Shown here piece by piece: positions 1-10,000 of a stretch of DNA of 37,985 nt. Under the pieces are notes generated by a model that saw only the letters and a list, made by a program, of their open reading frames with translations, made no database searches and was not told the origin of the DNA. Positions within the stretch are counted from its first letter, which is position 1. Every line of letters begins with the position of its first letter. The DNA is taken from positions 1 through 37,985 of the forward strand of contig CAMARL010000002.1 in the NCBI GenBank assembly GCA_945860325.1. The letters are read 5' to 3'. Source of the stretch: Spirosoma fluviale. GTDB taxonomy: Bacteria > Bacteroidota > Bacteroidia > Cytophagales > Spirosomataceae. Made by a program: the position numbers and the translations under genes.

Positions 1-327
1 GTAAATGAAATGATACTTCACGTTGATTTTCTTGAGATTATTGAAGGCAGTCCAATTAAAATCGCTGTTCCGATAAAAGTTATTGGAAATTCTCCAGGAG
101 TAATTAAAGGAGGTAAAATGATTCAAAAATTACGTAAGGTGACTTTAAAGGGTTTATCTGAAAATATTCCTGATTTCGTAACTGTAGATATTTCTGGACT
201 TGACTTAGGTCAAACTGTAAAAGTTAACAAATTAGTTGTTGAAGGATGTGAAATTTTGAATCCAATGTCAAATCCAGTTGCAACCATTGAAATCCCTAGA
301 GCATTAAGAGGCAAATTAACCGCTTAA
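1..327 (+). CDS. rplY: 50S ribosomal protein L25 (CTC family), C-terminal part
   Basis: This is the 3' end of a gene that begins before the window; the frame is open from base 1, so the first in-window ATG at base 10 is probably internal. About 108 residues are present. They match the C-terminal TL5/CTC beta-domain of L25, with the typical 'HVDFLEI' opening, a 'GVIKGGK' turn, and a 'VDISGLDLGQTVKVNKL' stretch. L25 binds 5S rRNA in the large ribosomal subunit, and the CTC form adds this second beta-domain to the 5S-binding part. The gene is followed by a strong intrinsic terminator, so it ends its transcription unit. The 5S-binding N-terminal domain is outside the window, so the full length cannot be judged. 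Confidence 0.9.
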   Translation, partial: VNEMILHVDFLEIIEGSPIKIAVPIKVIGNSPGVIKGGKMIQKLRKVTLKGLSENIPDFVTVDISGLDLGQTVKVNKLVVEGCEILNPMSNPVATIEIPRALRGKLTA

Positions 328-352
328 AATAGCTCTATTTGAATTTTTATAA

Positions 353-377
353 GCCTTCCAAATGGAAGGCTTTTTTT
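353..377 (+). terminator. Intrinsic terminator after L25
   Basis: Perfect 7-bp GC-containing stem (353-359 with 364-370), 4-base loop, then seven T residues. It lies 26 bases after the L25 stop. Confidence 0.9.
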
Positions 378-454
378 ATGACAAGCAGGTAAAATATGAT
401 GTCAGCATAAACTATTTTCTAAAAGTTTTTTCACAATAATCATTAGGATCAAAA

Positions 455-484
455 CAAAAAAAAGAGGCACATAAAAGTGCCTCT
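455..484 (-). terminator. Intrinsic terminator of the pyrophosphatase gene
   Basis: An 8-bp perfect stem (463-470 with 477-484, arms agaggcac/gtgcctct) with a 6-base loop. On the minus strand it is followed by a run of eight or more T residues. It is 22 bases beyond the stop of the minus-strand hppA gene and stands tail to tail with the L25 terminator. Confidence 0.9.
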
Positions 485-506
485 AAAAACGAATAAATAA
501 CTAAAC

Positions 507-2684
507 TTATTTCTTTGCAATCACTTTAACAATAGGTGCTTTTTCCAACTTAGAAACATGATTAGAATCGCCAACATGTATATAAGGCGCAATCACCAAA
601 GAAACAATTGACATCAATTTAATTAAAATGTTCATAGATGGACCGGAGGTATCTTTAAACGGATCACCTACCGTATCACCAGTAACTGCTGCCTTATGTG
701 GTTCAGAACCTTTTTTATAGGTTACTCCGTCAATTAAAACACCCTTCTCGAAAGATTTTTTCGCATTATCCCAAGCACCACCGGCATTTGATTGAAATAT
801 ACCCATCAAAACACCAGACACAGTTACTCCAGCTAATAAACCTCCTAATACTTCAGGTCCCATCGTAAAACCAACCAACACAGGAACCGTTAATGCTATG
901 GCTCCAGGCAAAATCATTTGGCGAATAGAAGCTTCTGTTGAAATAGCTACGCATTTCTCATATTCAGGTTTAGCTTTATATTCCATAATTCCTGGAATTT
1001 CTCTGAATTGACGTCTTACCTCATTCACCATTTCCATCGCTGCTTTACCAACAGCTGAGATACATAAGGCAGAGAAGATAAAAGGAATCATTCCTCCAAC
1101 AAATAAACCAGCTAAAACATCTGCTTTATAAATATCAATTTGAGTAATTCCTGAGATTCCAACAAATGCAGCAAACAATGCTAATGAAGTTAATGCTGCA
1201 GAAGCGATCGCAAAACCTTTTCCCGTAGCAGCTGTCGTATTACCGACCGCATCTAAATTATCCGTACGCTCACGAACCTCAGCTGGTAATTGAGCCATCT
1301 CAGCAATACCACCTGCATTATCTGCAATAGGACCAAAGGCGTCAATCGCCAATTGCATCGCCGTGGTAGCCATCATTCCTGCTGCGGCTATAGAAACTCC
1401 ATAAATACCGGCAAAATGATATGATCCAATAATACCAGCGGCTAAAACTAAAATAGGCAACACTGTTGACTCCATTCCCACAGCTAATCCGCCAATGATG
1501 TTAGTCGCATGTCCTGTACCCGACTTTTGAACAATTGAATCGACCGGACGCTTACCCATAGCTGTGTAATACTCCGTAATGATTGACATTAATGTTCCAA
1601 CGATCAATCCTACAATGATGGCATAAAATACATCCATCGAAGAAAATTCTCTACCTCTTAAAATCAATGTTTCTGGTAATATATTGGTCACCAAAAAATA
1701 AGAAGTTACAAAAGTGATTGCGATAGAAATGTAGTTACCTAAATTCAACGCATTTTGAACTGAAGATGTTTCACTTGATATACGAACAAAAAATGTACTT
1801 ACAAGGGAAGCCAATAAACCAACACCCGCAATGAGCATTGGTAATAAAACAGGGGAGAAGCCGCCAAAATTATCATTAACTGATATTTCTTGACCTAATA
1901 CCATCGTAGCTAAAATAGTCGCTACATAAGAGCCAAACAAATCAGCTCCCATACCAGCCACATCACCCACATTATCACCCACGTTATCCGCAATAGTGGC
2001 AGGATTACGCACATCATCTTCTGGAATACCCGCTTCTACTTTACCAACTAAATCCGCTCCCACATCAGCAGCTTTGGTATAAATACCTCCACCTACACGA
2101 GCAAACAAGGCAATCGATTCAGCTCCTAATGAAAAACCAGCTAATACTTCGATAGCAGTTCTCATTTCCATCGAAGTTAAGGCTTTGCCTTCAGCAAAAA
2201 TTTGATAGAACGCGATAAATAAACCTCCTAAACCTAAAATAGCCAATCCAGCCACTCCCATACCCATCACTGAACCTCCAGTAAAAGACACATTTAAAGC
2301 TTTAGCCAAAGAAGTTCGAGCTGCTTCAGCAGTACGAACGTTTGCTTTCGTAGCCACAATCATTCCTATATAACCAGCGGTAGCAGAAAATATAGCTCCT
2401 ATTAAAAAAGCAACTGCAATTAAAGGAGATGAATGAATTGGATTATCTGGCGTTCCTTCTTGGGATCCCAACCATGCCAATAAAATAGCAGTAGGTATAG
2501 CGAAATAAGTTAAAATTTTCCATTCAGCTTTTAAAAAGGCTATAGCTCCATCAGCAATATAACCTGCTAATTCCTGCATTTTTTCATTTCCAGCATCTTG
2601 CTTCGATACCCAACTAAATTTCCACGCTGTGTACAGCAAACCCACTAAACCAAAAGCAGGAACTAAATAAACAATTGAATTCAT
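507..2684 (-). CDS. hppA: Membrane-bound K+-dependent sodium-pumping pyrophosphatase
   Basis: A 725-residue polytopic inner-membrane protein that couples pyrophosphate hydrolysis to ion transport across the inner membrane. The catalytic block is complete: 'DVGADLVGKVE' at about 207-217 and the acidic 'DNVGDNVGD' at about 233-241. Two residues predict the subtype. Ala485 in 'GNTTAATGKG' is what K+-dependent enzymes carry; K+-independent ones have Lys there. Glu189 in 'GAESIALFARV' corresponds to the sodium-site glutamate of Na+-PPases; many proton pumps have a small residue there. It is therefore probably an Na+ or dual Na+/H+ pump. The start gives a hydrophobic first helix and sits about 30 bases below a good promoter. 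The gene is monocistronic, with its own terminator. Confidence 0.93.
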   Translation of the reverse strand: MNSIVYLVPAFGLVGLLYTAWKFSWVSKQDAGNEKMQELAGYIADGAIAFLKAEWKILTYFAIPTAILLAWLGSQEGTPDNPIHSSPLIAVAFLIGAIFSATAGYIGMIVATKANVRTAEAARTSLAKALNVSFTGGSVMGMGVAGLAILGLGGLFIAFYQIFAEGKALTSMEMRTAIEVLAGFSLGAESIALFARVGGGIYTKAADVGADLVGKVEAGIPEDDVRNPATIADNVGDNVGDVAGMGADLFGSYVATILATMVLGQEISVNDNFGGFSPVLLPMLIAGVGLLASLVSTFFVRISSETSSVQNALNLGNYISIAITFVTSYFLVTNILPETLILRGREFSSMDVFYAIIVGLIVGTLMSIITEYYTAMGKRPVDSIVQKSGTGHATNIIGGLAVGMESTVLPILVLAAGIIGSYHFAGIYGVSIAAAGMMATTAMQLAIDAFGPIADNAGGIAEMAQLPAEVRERTDNLDAVGNTTAATGKGFAIASAALTSLALFAAFVGISGITQIDIYKADVLAGLFVGGMIPFIFSALCISAVGKAAMEMVNEVRRQFREIPGIMEYKAKPEYEKCVAISTEASIRQMILPGAIALTVPVLVGFTMGPEVLGGLLAGVTVSGVLMGIFQSNAGGAWDNAKKSFEKGVLIDGVTYKKGSEPHKAAVTGDTVGDPFKDTSGPSMNILIKLMSIVSLVIAPYIHVGDSNHVSKLEKAPIVKVIAKK

Positions 2685-2720
2685 AAATCTGTATTTATAT
2701 TATTCTAAATAAATTTGTCA

Positions 2721-2751
2721 CAAAAATAAGGAATAGCCCCTGAAAAAACAA
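2721..2751 (-). promoter_or_regulatory. Bacteroidota-type promoter of hppA
   Basis: On the minus strand, TTG (2749-2751) and TATTTTTG (2721-2728, full match to TAnnTTTG) are separated by 20 bases, the spacing expected for the primary sigma factor of this phylum. The -33 element reaches the last bases before the upstream gene's stop. The predicted leader is about 30 bases. Confidence 0.6.
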
Positions 2752-5343
2752 TTAAAAGGGTAATCTGAAAACTAATTTCAGCCTTTCTGGAACCCAATTA
2801 CCCATCGGATAAACAAGATCCATTGAGATAATTTTAGCTATACCGCTTATCCCGTATGAAATTTCGTGATAATCTTGTTTATAAATAGGAGCATAAATTT
2901 TTAAATAATTATATCCCACATGTTCCCTTATTCCATATAGATTTAACAAATTAATTTGCGAAAAGAATAATTTACGGGGTTCCCAATGAATATGAGCTCT
3001 TATATGTGAACTACTTGTACTAAATAAATAATTGGGTAAAGCATAAAACATTCTGCGGTCATTGCTTACCACATCCATTTCATTTCCTTTAAAATGCTGA
3101 TAATCTAAAAAAGAGGTCGGTTTCTCTAAAAATTGAGAATAATTTATAAAATAACTTAACCGACCTAAACGATTAAGTGAAATAGTTTGATTGGCACTAA
3201 TACTAATTTTAGAAAAAGGTTGATCGATGAAACCATTTTCTAGTTGAAAGTTAAATGTGGGCCCCTCGTTATTTGATAATCTACGGACTTGATTAAATCT
3301 TCGCCAACTAGATAAAGGCTGCCAACGCATATTAAACCTAGCATAAAACTGGTTATTGTCTTGAAATGAAGTGTTCCCGAATTCATTATTCATTGGTGTG
3401 TTCGACGCAAAAAAGGTAGAATTGCTAAACAAACCTTGATCAACATGATTAGATAAACCTTTACGATATCTAAATTCAAAAAATCCACTGAAACGAATTT
3501 TAGAAGATACTTGGTATTCATATCCCACATTCAAAAAATTCTTTTGATATAATTTTAAGTAATTTTCATTCAATAACAAAGCGTAAAACTTATTATATAC
3601 ATCCGAAACTGGACTAGTCGCATTTATTTGATACACATTACTCCCAGCACCCAAGATTAAACGCCGCCTATTTTCATCAAAATTTCTTGTGTAACCAAGA
3701 TCTCCATTAAAAGCCTTTCTGGCTAATGCATATCGAAAATTCGCATTAATAGAATAAAAATTAGATAAACTAAATGTATGTCGGAACTCAATATTTCTTT
3801 GAATAACATATCCATCTACAGGGTTAAAGCCCCCAGACAAGGAACTTAACCTTAAACTTGGACCCAAATTCCTCTTTTCATACAAATAGGTTCGAGCACG
3901 AATCAAATCAGTCCAACGAAATACGGGCAAGTTTCTTAACGAATCCTTTGTCAATTTATTCCGATCTAGTAACTGAAGGCTATCGGCTTGTTTATACCCG
4001 ATTACCTCCGCTTCAGTGAGAGGAACCTGACGTTCAGACACCCAAAATGATTCTTCATGTTTAGAAGCCATTGAATCAACCTCAAAAACATAGTCCGAAG
4101 TAAATATTTCCTTTTCTTCCGATTTTTCAAGAAATTCTATTTTTTCAGTTTTGTCAACCTGCCGTAAAATCTTCTTTAATTTATTTCTAGTTACTTCTGA
4201 TGATAATGCGGATTTCGGATCTTTAACTTTTTCTCGATCTATTTCCTTGGCTAAAGATTTATTTAACCGCTCTTCGATGATATTGGGTTTAACAACAAGA
4301 ACAGGGTTTACCTTGATTTTATATTCTTTTATTTGCGTAATATATCGAAACGTGGCACCAAAGCCCATCGCATCAAAATTAATATTCACATCATAATTTA
4401 TGGGCATCCAAACACCTTGGAACAAAGAATTTTGTTGTTGCATTCTAAACTGACCTGATGAATTTTTAAAATTCAAACTGAACGAATATATACTCCAAGT
4501 ATCTTCAACAACTGAAATAACTCCTTCAAACAAATCTTGATAAGTCGACTTAGGAGTGATTTGAATTTTACTGATGGTTTGACCATTGACAATAAAACTA
4601 CCTATATAGGCAAATTTATAAAATTGAAACGCATTGGGCGAAACTGGCGAAATCAAATATCCCCAAATTTTAGGCGAATAGAAATTTGTTTGAGTCACGC
4701 GTAAATTTGGAGCATCTGCATTTCTCAATACCGCCGGTAAATTGTTGCGATTTGACAATACTTTTTCTGTTATTTTATTGGGCTTTTGATAATTAACTTG
4801 ATTTATCCCTTCCAATAAATAGGTAGAACCCACTTTTATCCCTGCTTCCTTTTCCATTTTCTTGCCAACTAAAGCATTCATCATTTTCGAAATAGAAGTG
4901 ATTTTACCAACTCCTTTCACATAGGCCTTAGCGCTGTATTGATCCACTTCCTTCGTATGAAATGGAGCCATGGAAATCATTCTTCGCATGATCCCAATCG
5001 CTGGATCCTCTTTTAAACCTCCTACGTTAACTTCCGCTAATGAAACTGCTTGTTCCTCTAGAACAACATTTATCTCTATTTTATCCGTACTTTTTTCAAT
5101 AGTAACTTTTTTTGAATATGGACTATGCCCCAAAAACCGAAACACTAATTCATGATTTCCTATGGGAACTTGTACAGCATATTGACCATCTTCATTGGCC
5201 AAAGTACCTTTGTTTATATCGGAAACCCAAACGGTAGCAAATGGAAGCGGATCACCCTTTTTATCTTTGATGGAACCACTGACCGTTTGGCTAAAAGTGT
5301 TAATAGATAAAAAGCAAAAAAGAATAATTAAATATTTAAACAT
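2752..5343 (-). CDS. DUF5686 outer-membrane protein with carboxypeptidase-regulatory-like domain
   Basis: About 863 residues from the chosen start, which opens with a clean signal peptide (MFKYLIILFCFLSINTFSQ). An in-frame ATG six codons upstream (end 5361) is possible but adds an odd MYLFLS leader. Residues about 20-105 form a CarboxypepD_reg-like beta-sandwich ('VSGSIKDKKGDPLPFATVWV...GTLANEDGQY' style). The rest is the DUF5686 region, rich in alternating aromatic and polar strands and ending in 'LKLVFRLPF', as expected for an outer-membrane beta-barrel. The family is widespread in Bacteroidota and its function is not established; the N-terminal domain is shared with TonB-dependent receptors. 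Tail-to-head with hppA, no terminator visible between them. Confidence 0.85.
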   Translation of the reverse strand: MFKYLIILFCFLSINTFSQTVSGSIKDKKGDPLPFATVWVSDINKGTLANEDGQYAVQVPIGNHELVFRFLGHSPYSKKVTIEKSTDKIEINVVLEEQAVSLAEVNVGGLKEDPAIGIMRRMISMAPFHTKEVDQYSAKAYVKGVGKITSISKMMNALVGKKMEKEAGIKVGSTYLLEGINQVNYQKPNKITEKVLSNRNNLPAVLRNADAPNLRVTQTNFYSPKIWGYLISPVSPNAFQFYKFAYIGSFIVNGQTISKIQITPKSTYQDLFEGVISVVEDTWSIYSFSLNFKNSSGQFRMQQQNSLFQGVWMPINYDVNINFDAMGFGATFRYITQIKEYKIKVNPVLVVKPNIIEERLNKSLAKEIDREKVKDPKSALSSEVTRNKLKKILRQVDKTEKIEFLEKSEEKEIFTSDYVFEVDSMASKHEESFWVSERQVPLTEAEVIGYKQADSLQLLDRNKLTKDSLRNLPVFRWTDLIRARTYLYEKRNLGPSLRLSSLSGGFNPVDGYVIQRNIEFRHTFSLSNFYSINANFRYALARKAFNGDLGYTRNFDENRRRLILGAGSNVYQINATSPVSDVYNKFYALLLNENYLKLYQKNFLNVGYEYQVSSKIRFSGFFEFRYRKGLSNHVDQGLFSNSTFFASNTPMNNEFGNTSFQDNNQFYARFNMRWQPLSSWRRFNQVRRLSNNEGPTFNFQLENGFIDQPFSKISISANQTISLNRLGRLSYFINYSQFLEKPTSFLDYQHFKGNEMDVVSNDRRMFYALPNYLFSTSSSHIRAHIHWEPRKLFFSQINLLNLYGIREHVGYNYLKIYAPIYKQDYHEISYGISGIAKIISMDLVYPMGNWVPERLKLVFRLPF

Positions 5344-5451
5344 AGACAAAAATAGATACATTTTTAATCAGTAAACTGATAAAGTGATAAGTGGTTGATA
5401 TTTTGGATAATTGACATAGTAAAAATAACGAGAACATTGTAATTTTACCCT

Positions 5452-6663
5452 ATGAGGAGTTTTACAAACCGACAGCTTTTTCAAAAATTTCTAGCACCAA
5501 CTTCAGATAGTCCTTTGGCATTAGAAATTGTCAAAGCAAAAGGTATTTATTTATATGACAAAGAAGGTAAGTCCTATATAGATCTGATTTCGGGAATTGC
5601 TGTGTCGAATGTAGGCCATCGAAATAAAAAGATCATATCAGCGATTAAAAAGCAGTTAGATCTTTACATGCATCTGATGGTGTATGGAGAATATATACAA
5701 TCGCCACAAGTATTACTCGCGCAGGCATTAGTAAATTCAACAAAAGACCCCTCACTAAATCAAGTATACTTTACAAATTCAGGGACTGAAGCGGTGGAAG
5801 GAGCGATGAAATTAGCCAAAAGATATACCGGGAGAACTAATTTTATATCCTGCATAAACGCCTATCACGGAAGTACTCAAGGAGCATTATCTCTTGCAGG
5901 TGATGAAAATTTCAAAAATTCATTCAGACCTTTACTGCCAAATATTACGCATATAAATTATGGACGTGAGGAAGATTTAGTCCATATAAATAATAAGACT
6001 GCAGCCATCATCATCGAAATAATAGGAGGGGAGTCGGGAGTACGAAAAGCATCAATATCCTATTTTAAAGCGTTAAGAAAGCGTTGCGACGAGACAGGAA
6101 CTTTATTAATTATAGATGAAATTCAAACGGGGTTTGGAAGAACGGGAACGTTTTGGGCCTATGAGGCGATGGAAATCATACCTGATGTTCTTCTAACAGC
6201 TAAAGGAATGGGTGGGGGCATGCCTATTGGCGCCTTTATCGCCAATGAAAATTTAATGAAATCACTTAGTTTTGACCCAATTTTAGGCCATATAACAACA
6301 TTTGGAGGTCATCCAGTAAATTGTGCCGCATCGCTTGCGACTTTAAATTATATTATTGACGAAAATTTAATGGAAGATGTTCCTTCAAAAAGCCAGTTAT
6401 TTAAGGACCTTTTGGTACATCCCATGATCAAGGAAGTAAGAGCCGTGGGATTAATGATTGCCGTTGAATTTGAAAATTTCGAAATCATTCAAAAAATAAT
6501 TTCAAATTGTCTTTACAGAGGATTGATTACCGATTGGTTTTTATTCTGCAATAATTCGCTGCGAATAGCCCCTCCATTAATCATCACAATGAAAGAAATA
6601 AAAATAGCCTGTAAAATAATTTTACAGGCCATCAATGAGGTTGAAATGGAAATTAAATCCTAA
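5452..6663 (+). CDS. Class III PLP-dependent aminotransferase (ArgD/ornithine-aminotransferase-like)
   Basis: A 403-residue cytosolic fold-type I aminotransferase. It shows the cofactor-binding 'TNSGTEAVEGAMKLAKRYTG' block near residue 105, the 'IIDEIQTGFGRTG' signature with the PLP aspartate, and the Schiff-base lysine in 'LLTAKGMGGGMPIGAF'. Length fits acetylornithine, ornithine and related omega-aminotransferases. The substrate cannot be told from sequence alone, and no arginine or proline genes lie next to it, so I leave the symbol empty. The gene ends convergently with trxA; the two stop codons overlap by 4 bases. Its last 70 bases also carry, in antisense, what looks like the trxA terminator. 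Confidence 0.9.
   Translation: MRSFTNRQLFQKFLAPTSDSPLALEIVKAKGIYLYDKEGKSYIDLISGIAVSNVGHRNKKIISAIKKQLDLYMHLMVYGEYIQSPQVLLAQALVNSTKDPSLNQVYFTNSGTEAVEGAMKLAKRYTGRTNFISCINAYHGSTQGALSLAGDENFKNSFRPLLPNITHINYGREEDLVHINNKTAAIIIEIIGGESGVRKASISYFKALRKRCDETGTLLIIDEIQTGFGRTGTFWAYEAMEIIPDVLLTAKGMGGGMPIGAFIANENLMKSLSFDPILGHITTFGGHPVNCAASLATLNYIIDENLMEDVPSKSQLFKDLLVHPMIKEVRAVGLMIAVEFENFEIIQKIISNCLYRGLITDWFLFCNNSLRIAPPLIITMKEIKIACKIILQAINEVEMEIKS
6594..6629 (-). terminator. Probable trxA terminator embedded in the aminotransferase coding sequence
   Basis: A perfect 10-bp stem (6607-6616 with 6620-6629, arm GCCTGTAAAA) with a 3-base loop. Read on the minus strand it is followed by a T-rich tail, TATTTTTATTTC. 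It lies 31 bases beyond the trxA stop. In the plus direction no T run follows, so the hairpin is oriented for trxA. Confidence 0.65.
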
Positions 6664-6983
6664 ACATGCTTTAAAAGCGTTTCTGATAAGACCGATTTTG
6701 GGATATTACCACCCACTAATCTCTCGACCATTTCACCATTTTTAAAGACCATTAGTGTAGGGATTGAGCGAATACCAAATGAAGCTGGAACTGCAGAATT
6801 TAAATCTACATTCATCTTAGCCACAATTGCTTGGCCTTCTACTTCTCCTGCTAATTCTTCCACGATGGGACCAATCATTTTACAAGGACCGCACCATTCA
6901 GCCCAAAAATCGACTAAAACTGGAGTGTCTGTACCTATTAACTCTTGAAAATTTGCATCTGTTGCTTCTACGTATTTTCCCAT
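6660..6983 (-). CDS. trxA: Thioredoxin
   Basis: A 107-residue cytosolic thioredoxin, the usual length for the family. It has the canonical redox site WCGPCK with Cys31 and Cys34, the buried Asp in 'VLVDFWAEWC', and the cis-proline in 'IRSIPTLMVFKNGE'. It reduces protein disulfides such as those in ribonucleotide reductase and is itself reduced by thioredoxin reductase, which is not in this window. The gene follows dnaE on the same strand after a 69-base gap that holds a candidate promoter, so it is probably transcribed separately as well as by read-through. Confidence 0.97.
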   Translation of the reverse strand: MGKYVEATDANFQELIGTDTPVLVDFWAEWCGPCKMIGPIVEELAGEVEGQAIVAKMNVDLNSAVPASFGIRSIPTLMVFKNGEMVERLVGGNIPKSVLSETLLKHV

Positions 6984-7006
6984 TGTTTGATTTATATTTT
7001 AAAATT

Positions 7007-7035
7007 CAAAATTATAACAAATACTGATAAACAAA
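7007..7035 (-). promoter_or_regulatory. Candidate promoter of trxA
   Basis: On the minus strand a full TAnnTTTG match (TAATTTTG, 7007-7014) is preceded by TTTG (7032-7035) at a short spacing of 17 bases. The -10-like box is good but the spacing is below the usual 19-21. Confidence 0.35.
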
Positions 7036-7044
7036 TCGTTCATC

Positions 7045-7067
7045 AAAAAAAATTAAATAATTAATTT
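7045..7067 (-). terminator. Weak AT-only hairpin at the dnaE stop
   Basis: A 7-bp A/T stem (7050-7056 with 7061-7067) overlaps the dnaE stop codon and is followed on the minus strand by a run of T. With no GC pairs it may only attenuate transcription between dnaE and trxA. Confidence 0.25.
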
Positions 7068-10000
7068 AAAACCTATATTCTCTACCTTACTCAAATCCAT
7101 CACTAATGCTTTATTTATCGTTAATTGAACTTTTCTAGAAAGAAAATCCAGTTGAACACGATCTTGTTCATCATAAACTTCTAAAATGACCTTTTTGTTC
7201 CCTTTGTATTGATCAAATAAATCTTCCAGATAATCGACCGTCTCTAAATTCAAATGCGATAAATTTAAACGCAATCTTAGTTCTTTGGTACGCTCTTCTA
7301 ATAACTCGGTCAATAACTCAATCGACTGTATTTTAAAAACCATTTGGTCTGTATGCTTATTTTTCAACTGATAAGAACCTTGAATATATAACAAACGATC
7401 CTGGGCGATAAACCTTTCAAATTGGATGAAATCTTTGGCAAACAACGCAAATTCATAATTTCCGGCATAATCTTCTAAGGTGAAAATCATAAACTGATTT
7501 CCATTCGCAGAGGTCCTCACATTAATTTTGGTCACAATTCCTGCAAAAGACTGAACAATGTTTGGCTTAGATTCTAATAAACCAGAATTAGAATTACAAA
7601 AATTCTGAATTTCAATTTTATATTCATCCAAAGGATGTCCTGAAATGTACACGCCAACAACCTCTTTCTCATTTTTCAATTGCTCCATGACAGACCAAGG
7701 CTCTGTTACAGGAATTTTAGGCATGGATATATCATTTCCCGTACCAGCTCCGAGTTCACCAAATAAGGATTGCGTGGCAGCTGCTTTCAACTCAGAAATT
7801 TTAGCCGAATACCGCACAATCTTTTCAATAAACGTAATTCCTTCATTGTCGGTCGCAAAAAATTGTGACCTTTGAATATCACTAAAACAGTCGAAGGCAC
7901 CTGCTAAAGCCAATGATTCCAAACATCTTCTATTGACCTGACGGCTATTGATACGAGAAACAAAATCAAAAATATCTTTATATTCACCTCTCGCTTGTCT
8001 TTCTTCTACAATAGAATCGACTGCCGCTTCACCCACACCTTTAATAGCTCCTAAGCCAAACCTGATTTGACCTTTTTTATTTACAGCAAATGATCGTGAG
8101 GATTCGTTCACATCAGGAACCAATAAACTTAAGCCCATACGTTTACATTCATCCATGAAAAATGTAATCTTCTCAATATTACCTAAGGAGTTAGATAATA
8201 CGGCCGACATATATTCTGGGGCATAATTGGCTTTTAAATACCCCGTTTGATAAGCGACTAAACCATAGCAAGTAGAGTGAGATTTATTAAATGCATATTC
8301 GGCAAATGACTCCCAATCCGACCAAATCTTCTCTAATTTATCTGGAGGGTGTGAATTCGAAAGTCCACCGTCAATAAACTTACCCTTCATTTTATCGATG
8401 GTAGGCTTATCTTTTTTCCCCATGGCCTTCCGCAAAACATCGGCATCGCCTTTGGTGAAATTGGCCAATTTTTGAGATAATTGCATTACTTGCTCCTGAT
8501 AAACCGTAATGCCATACGTATCACTTAAATATTCCTCCATTTCTGGAACATCATATTCAATTTTCTCCCGACCATGTTTCCTGGCAATGTAATTAGGAAT
8601 ATACACCATAGGACCTGGCCTAAACAAGGCATTCATGGCAATTAAATCTGAAAACTGATCAGGTTTTAGGTCCCTTAAATGCTTTTGCATACCCGCCGAT
8701 TCAAATTGGAAAGTAGCATTGGTTTCACCCCTCTGATACATTTCAAAAGTAGTCGCATCATCTAAAGGAATCGCATCTAAATCAATGGTGATTTTATGAT
8801 TTTGCTCAATTAATCGAATCGACTCTTTTAAGATCGACAAAGTCTTTAACCCCAAAAAGTCCATTTTAATGACTCCCGCATTTTCAATCACAGAACCATC
8901 AAACTGAGTAATCAATAAACTGACATCCTTGGACGTTGCCACAGGCATGATATCAGTTAAATCATGCGGGGCGATAATGATGCCAGCCGCATGAATACCA
9001 GTTCCTCTGACAGAACCTTCCAAAATCATAGCTGATTCAATAACTCTTGAAGGCAATCCCCCTGACGATTTTATTTGCCTCAATTGCTTGACCTGCTCTA
9101 ATTCATCCGAACTTAAGTTTTCTCGATCTGCTAAACTACCATCCCCGGTCAATGAAGCATTGAATATCCGTTCTAATGTAATTTTAGGTCTTTCTGGAAC
9201 TAATTTGGCCAAGGCATTCGACTCAGACAAAGGTAAATCTAATACGCGCGCCACATCTTTCAATGACATTTTAGCCGCCATCGTTCCATAGGTAGCAATA
9301 TGGGCAACTTGATTTCGACCATATTTTTCTACCACATAATCAATTACCTTTTGTCGACCTTCATCATCAAAATCCGTATCAATATCGGGAAGTGATTTAC
9401 GATCCGGATTTAAAAAACGTTCAAAAAGTAAATTGTATTTGATGGGATCTATATTCGTAATTCCCAAACAATAAGCAACCACAGATCCCGCAGCACTACC
9501 TCTTCCAGGACCTACGTAAACCCCTAAATCTTTTCCTGCATTAATGAAATCAGCTACAATTAGAAAATAGCCAGCAAATCCCATGGTTCTAATCGTATGT
9601 AATTCAAATTTAATCCGCTCCTCGACAACAATCGAAATATCAACATACCTCTTTTTAGCCCCAACCATGGTCAAATGTTCTAAGAAATCATCTTGACTTA
9701 AAAAAGTGGAGGGTATGGTAAAATTAGGGAGTAATACGTCTTTTTTTAATTCCAGAATTTCAACCTTGCCCACAATTTCATTGGTATTATCAATGGCCTC
9801 AGGGATATGCGACCAAAGGTCAGTCATTTCCTGAGTCGTTTTAAAATAAAATTGATCATTATAAAAAGCAAAACGCTTTCCTTTCATATCAAAATCACCT
9901 TCTATGTCTTTATAACTCGGCGTACTTTGTTTCTCACCTGTATTGATGCACAACAAAATATCATGCGCATTGGCGTCTTTTTGATCTAAATAGTGACTAT

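Noticed and set aside
4151..4396. 81-codon plus-strand open frame inside the DUF5686 gene
   Set aside because: It lies wholly antisense to a long, well-supported coding region, has no recognisable motif and no promoter of its own. The same applies to other antisense frames inside dnaE, hppA, GSIII and mtaB.
5345..5352. TATTTTTG box (minus strand) just before the DUF5686 start
   Set aside because: It matches the -7 consensus but touches the start codon region of the chosen ATG and would start RNA at or inside the gene; taken as chance in an AT-rich region.
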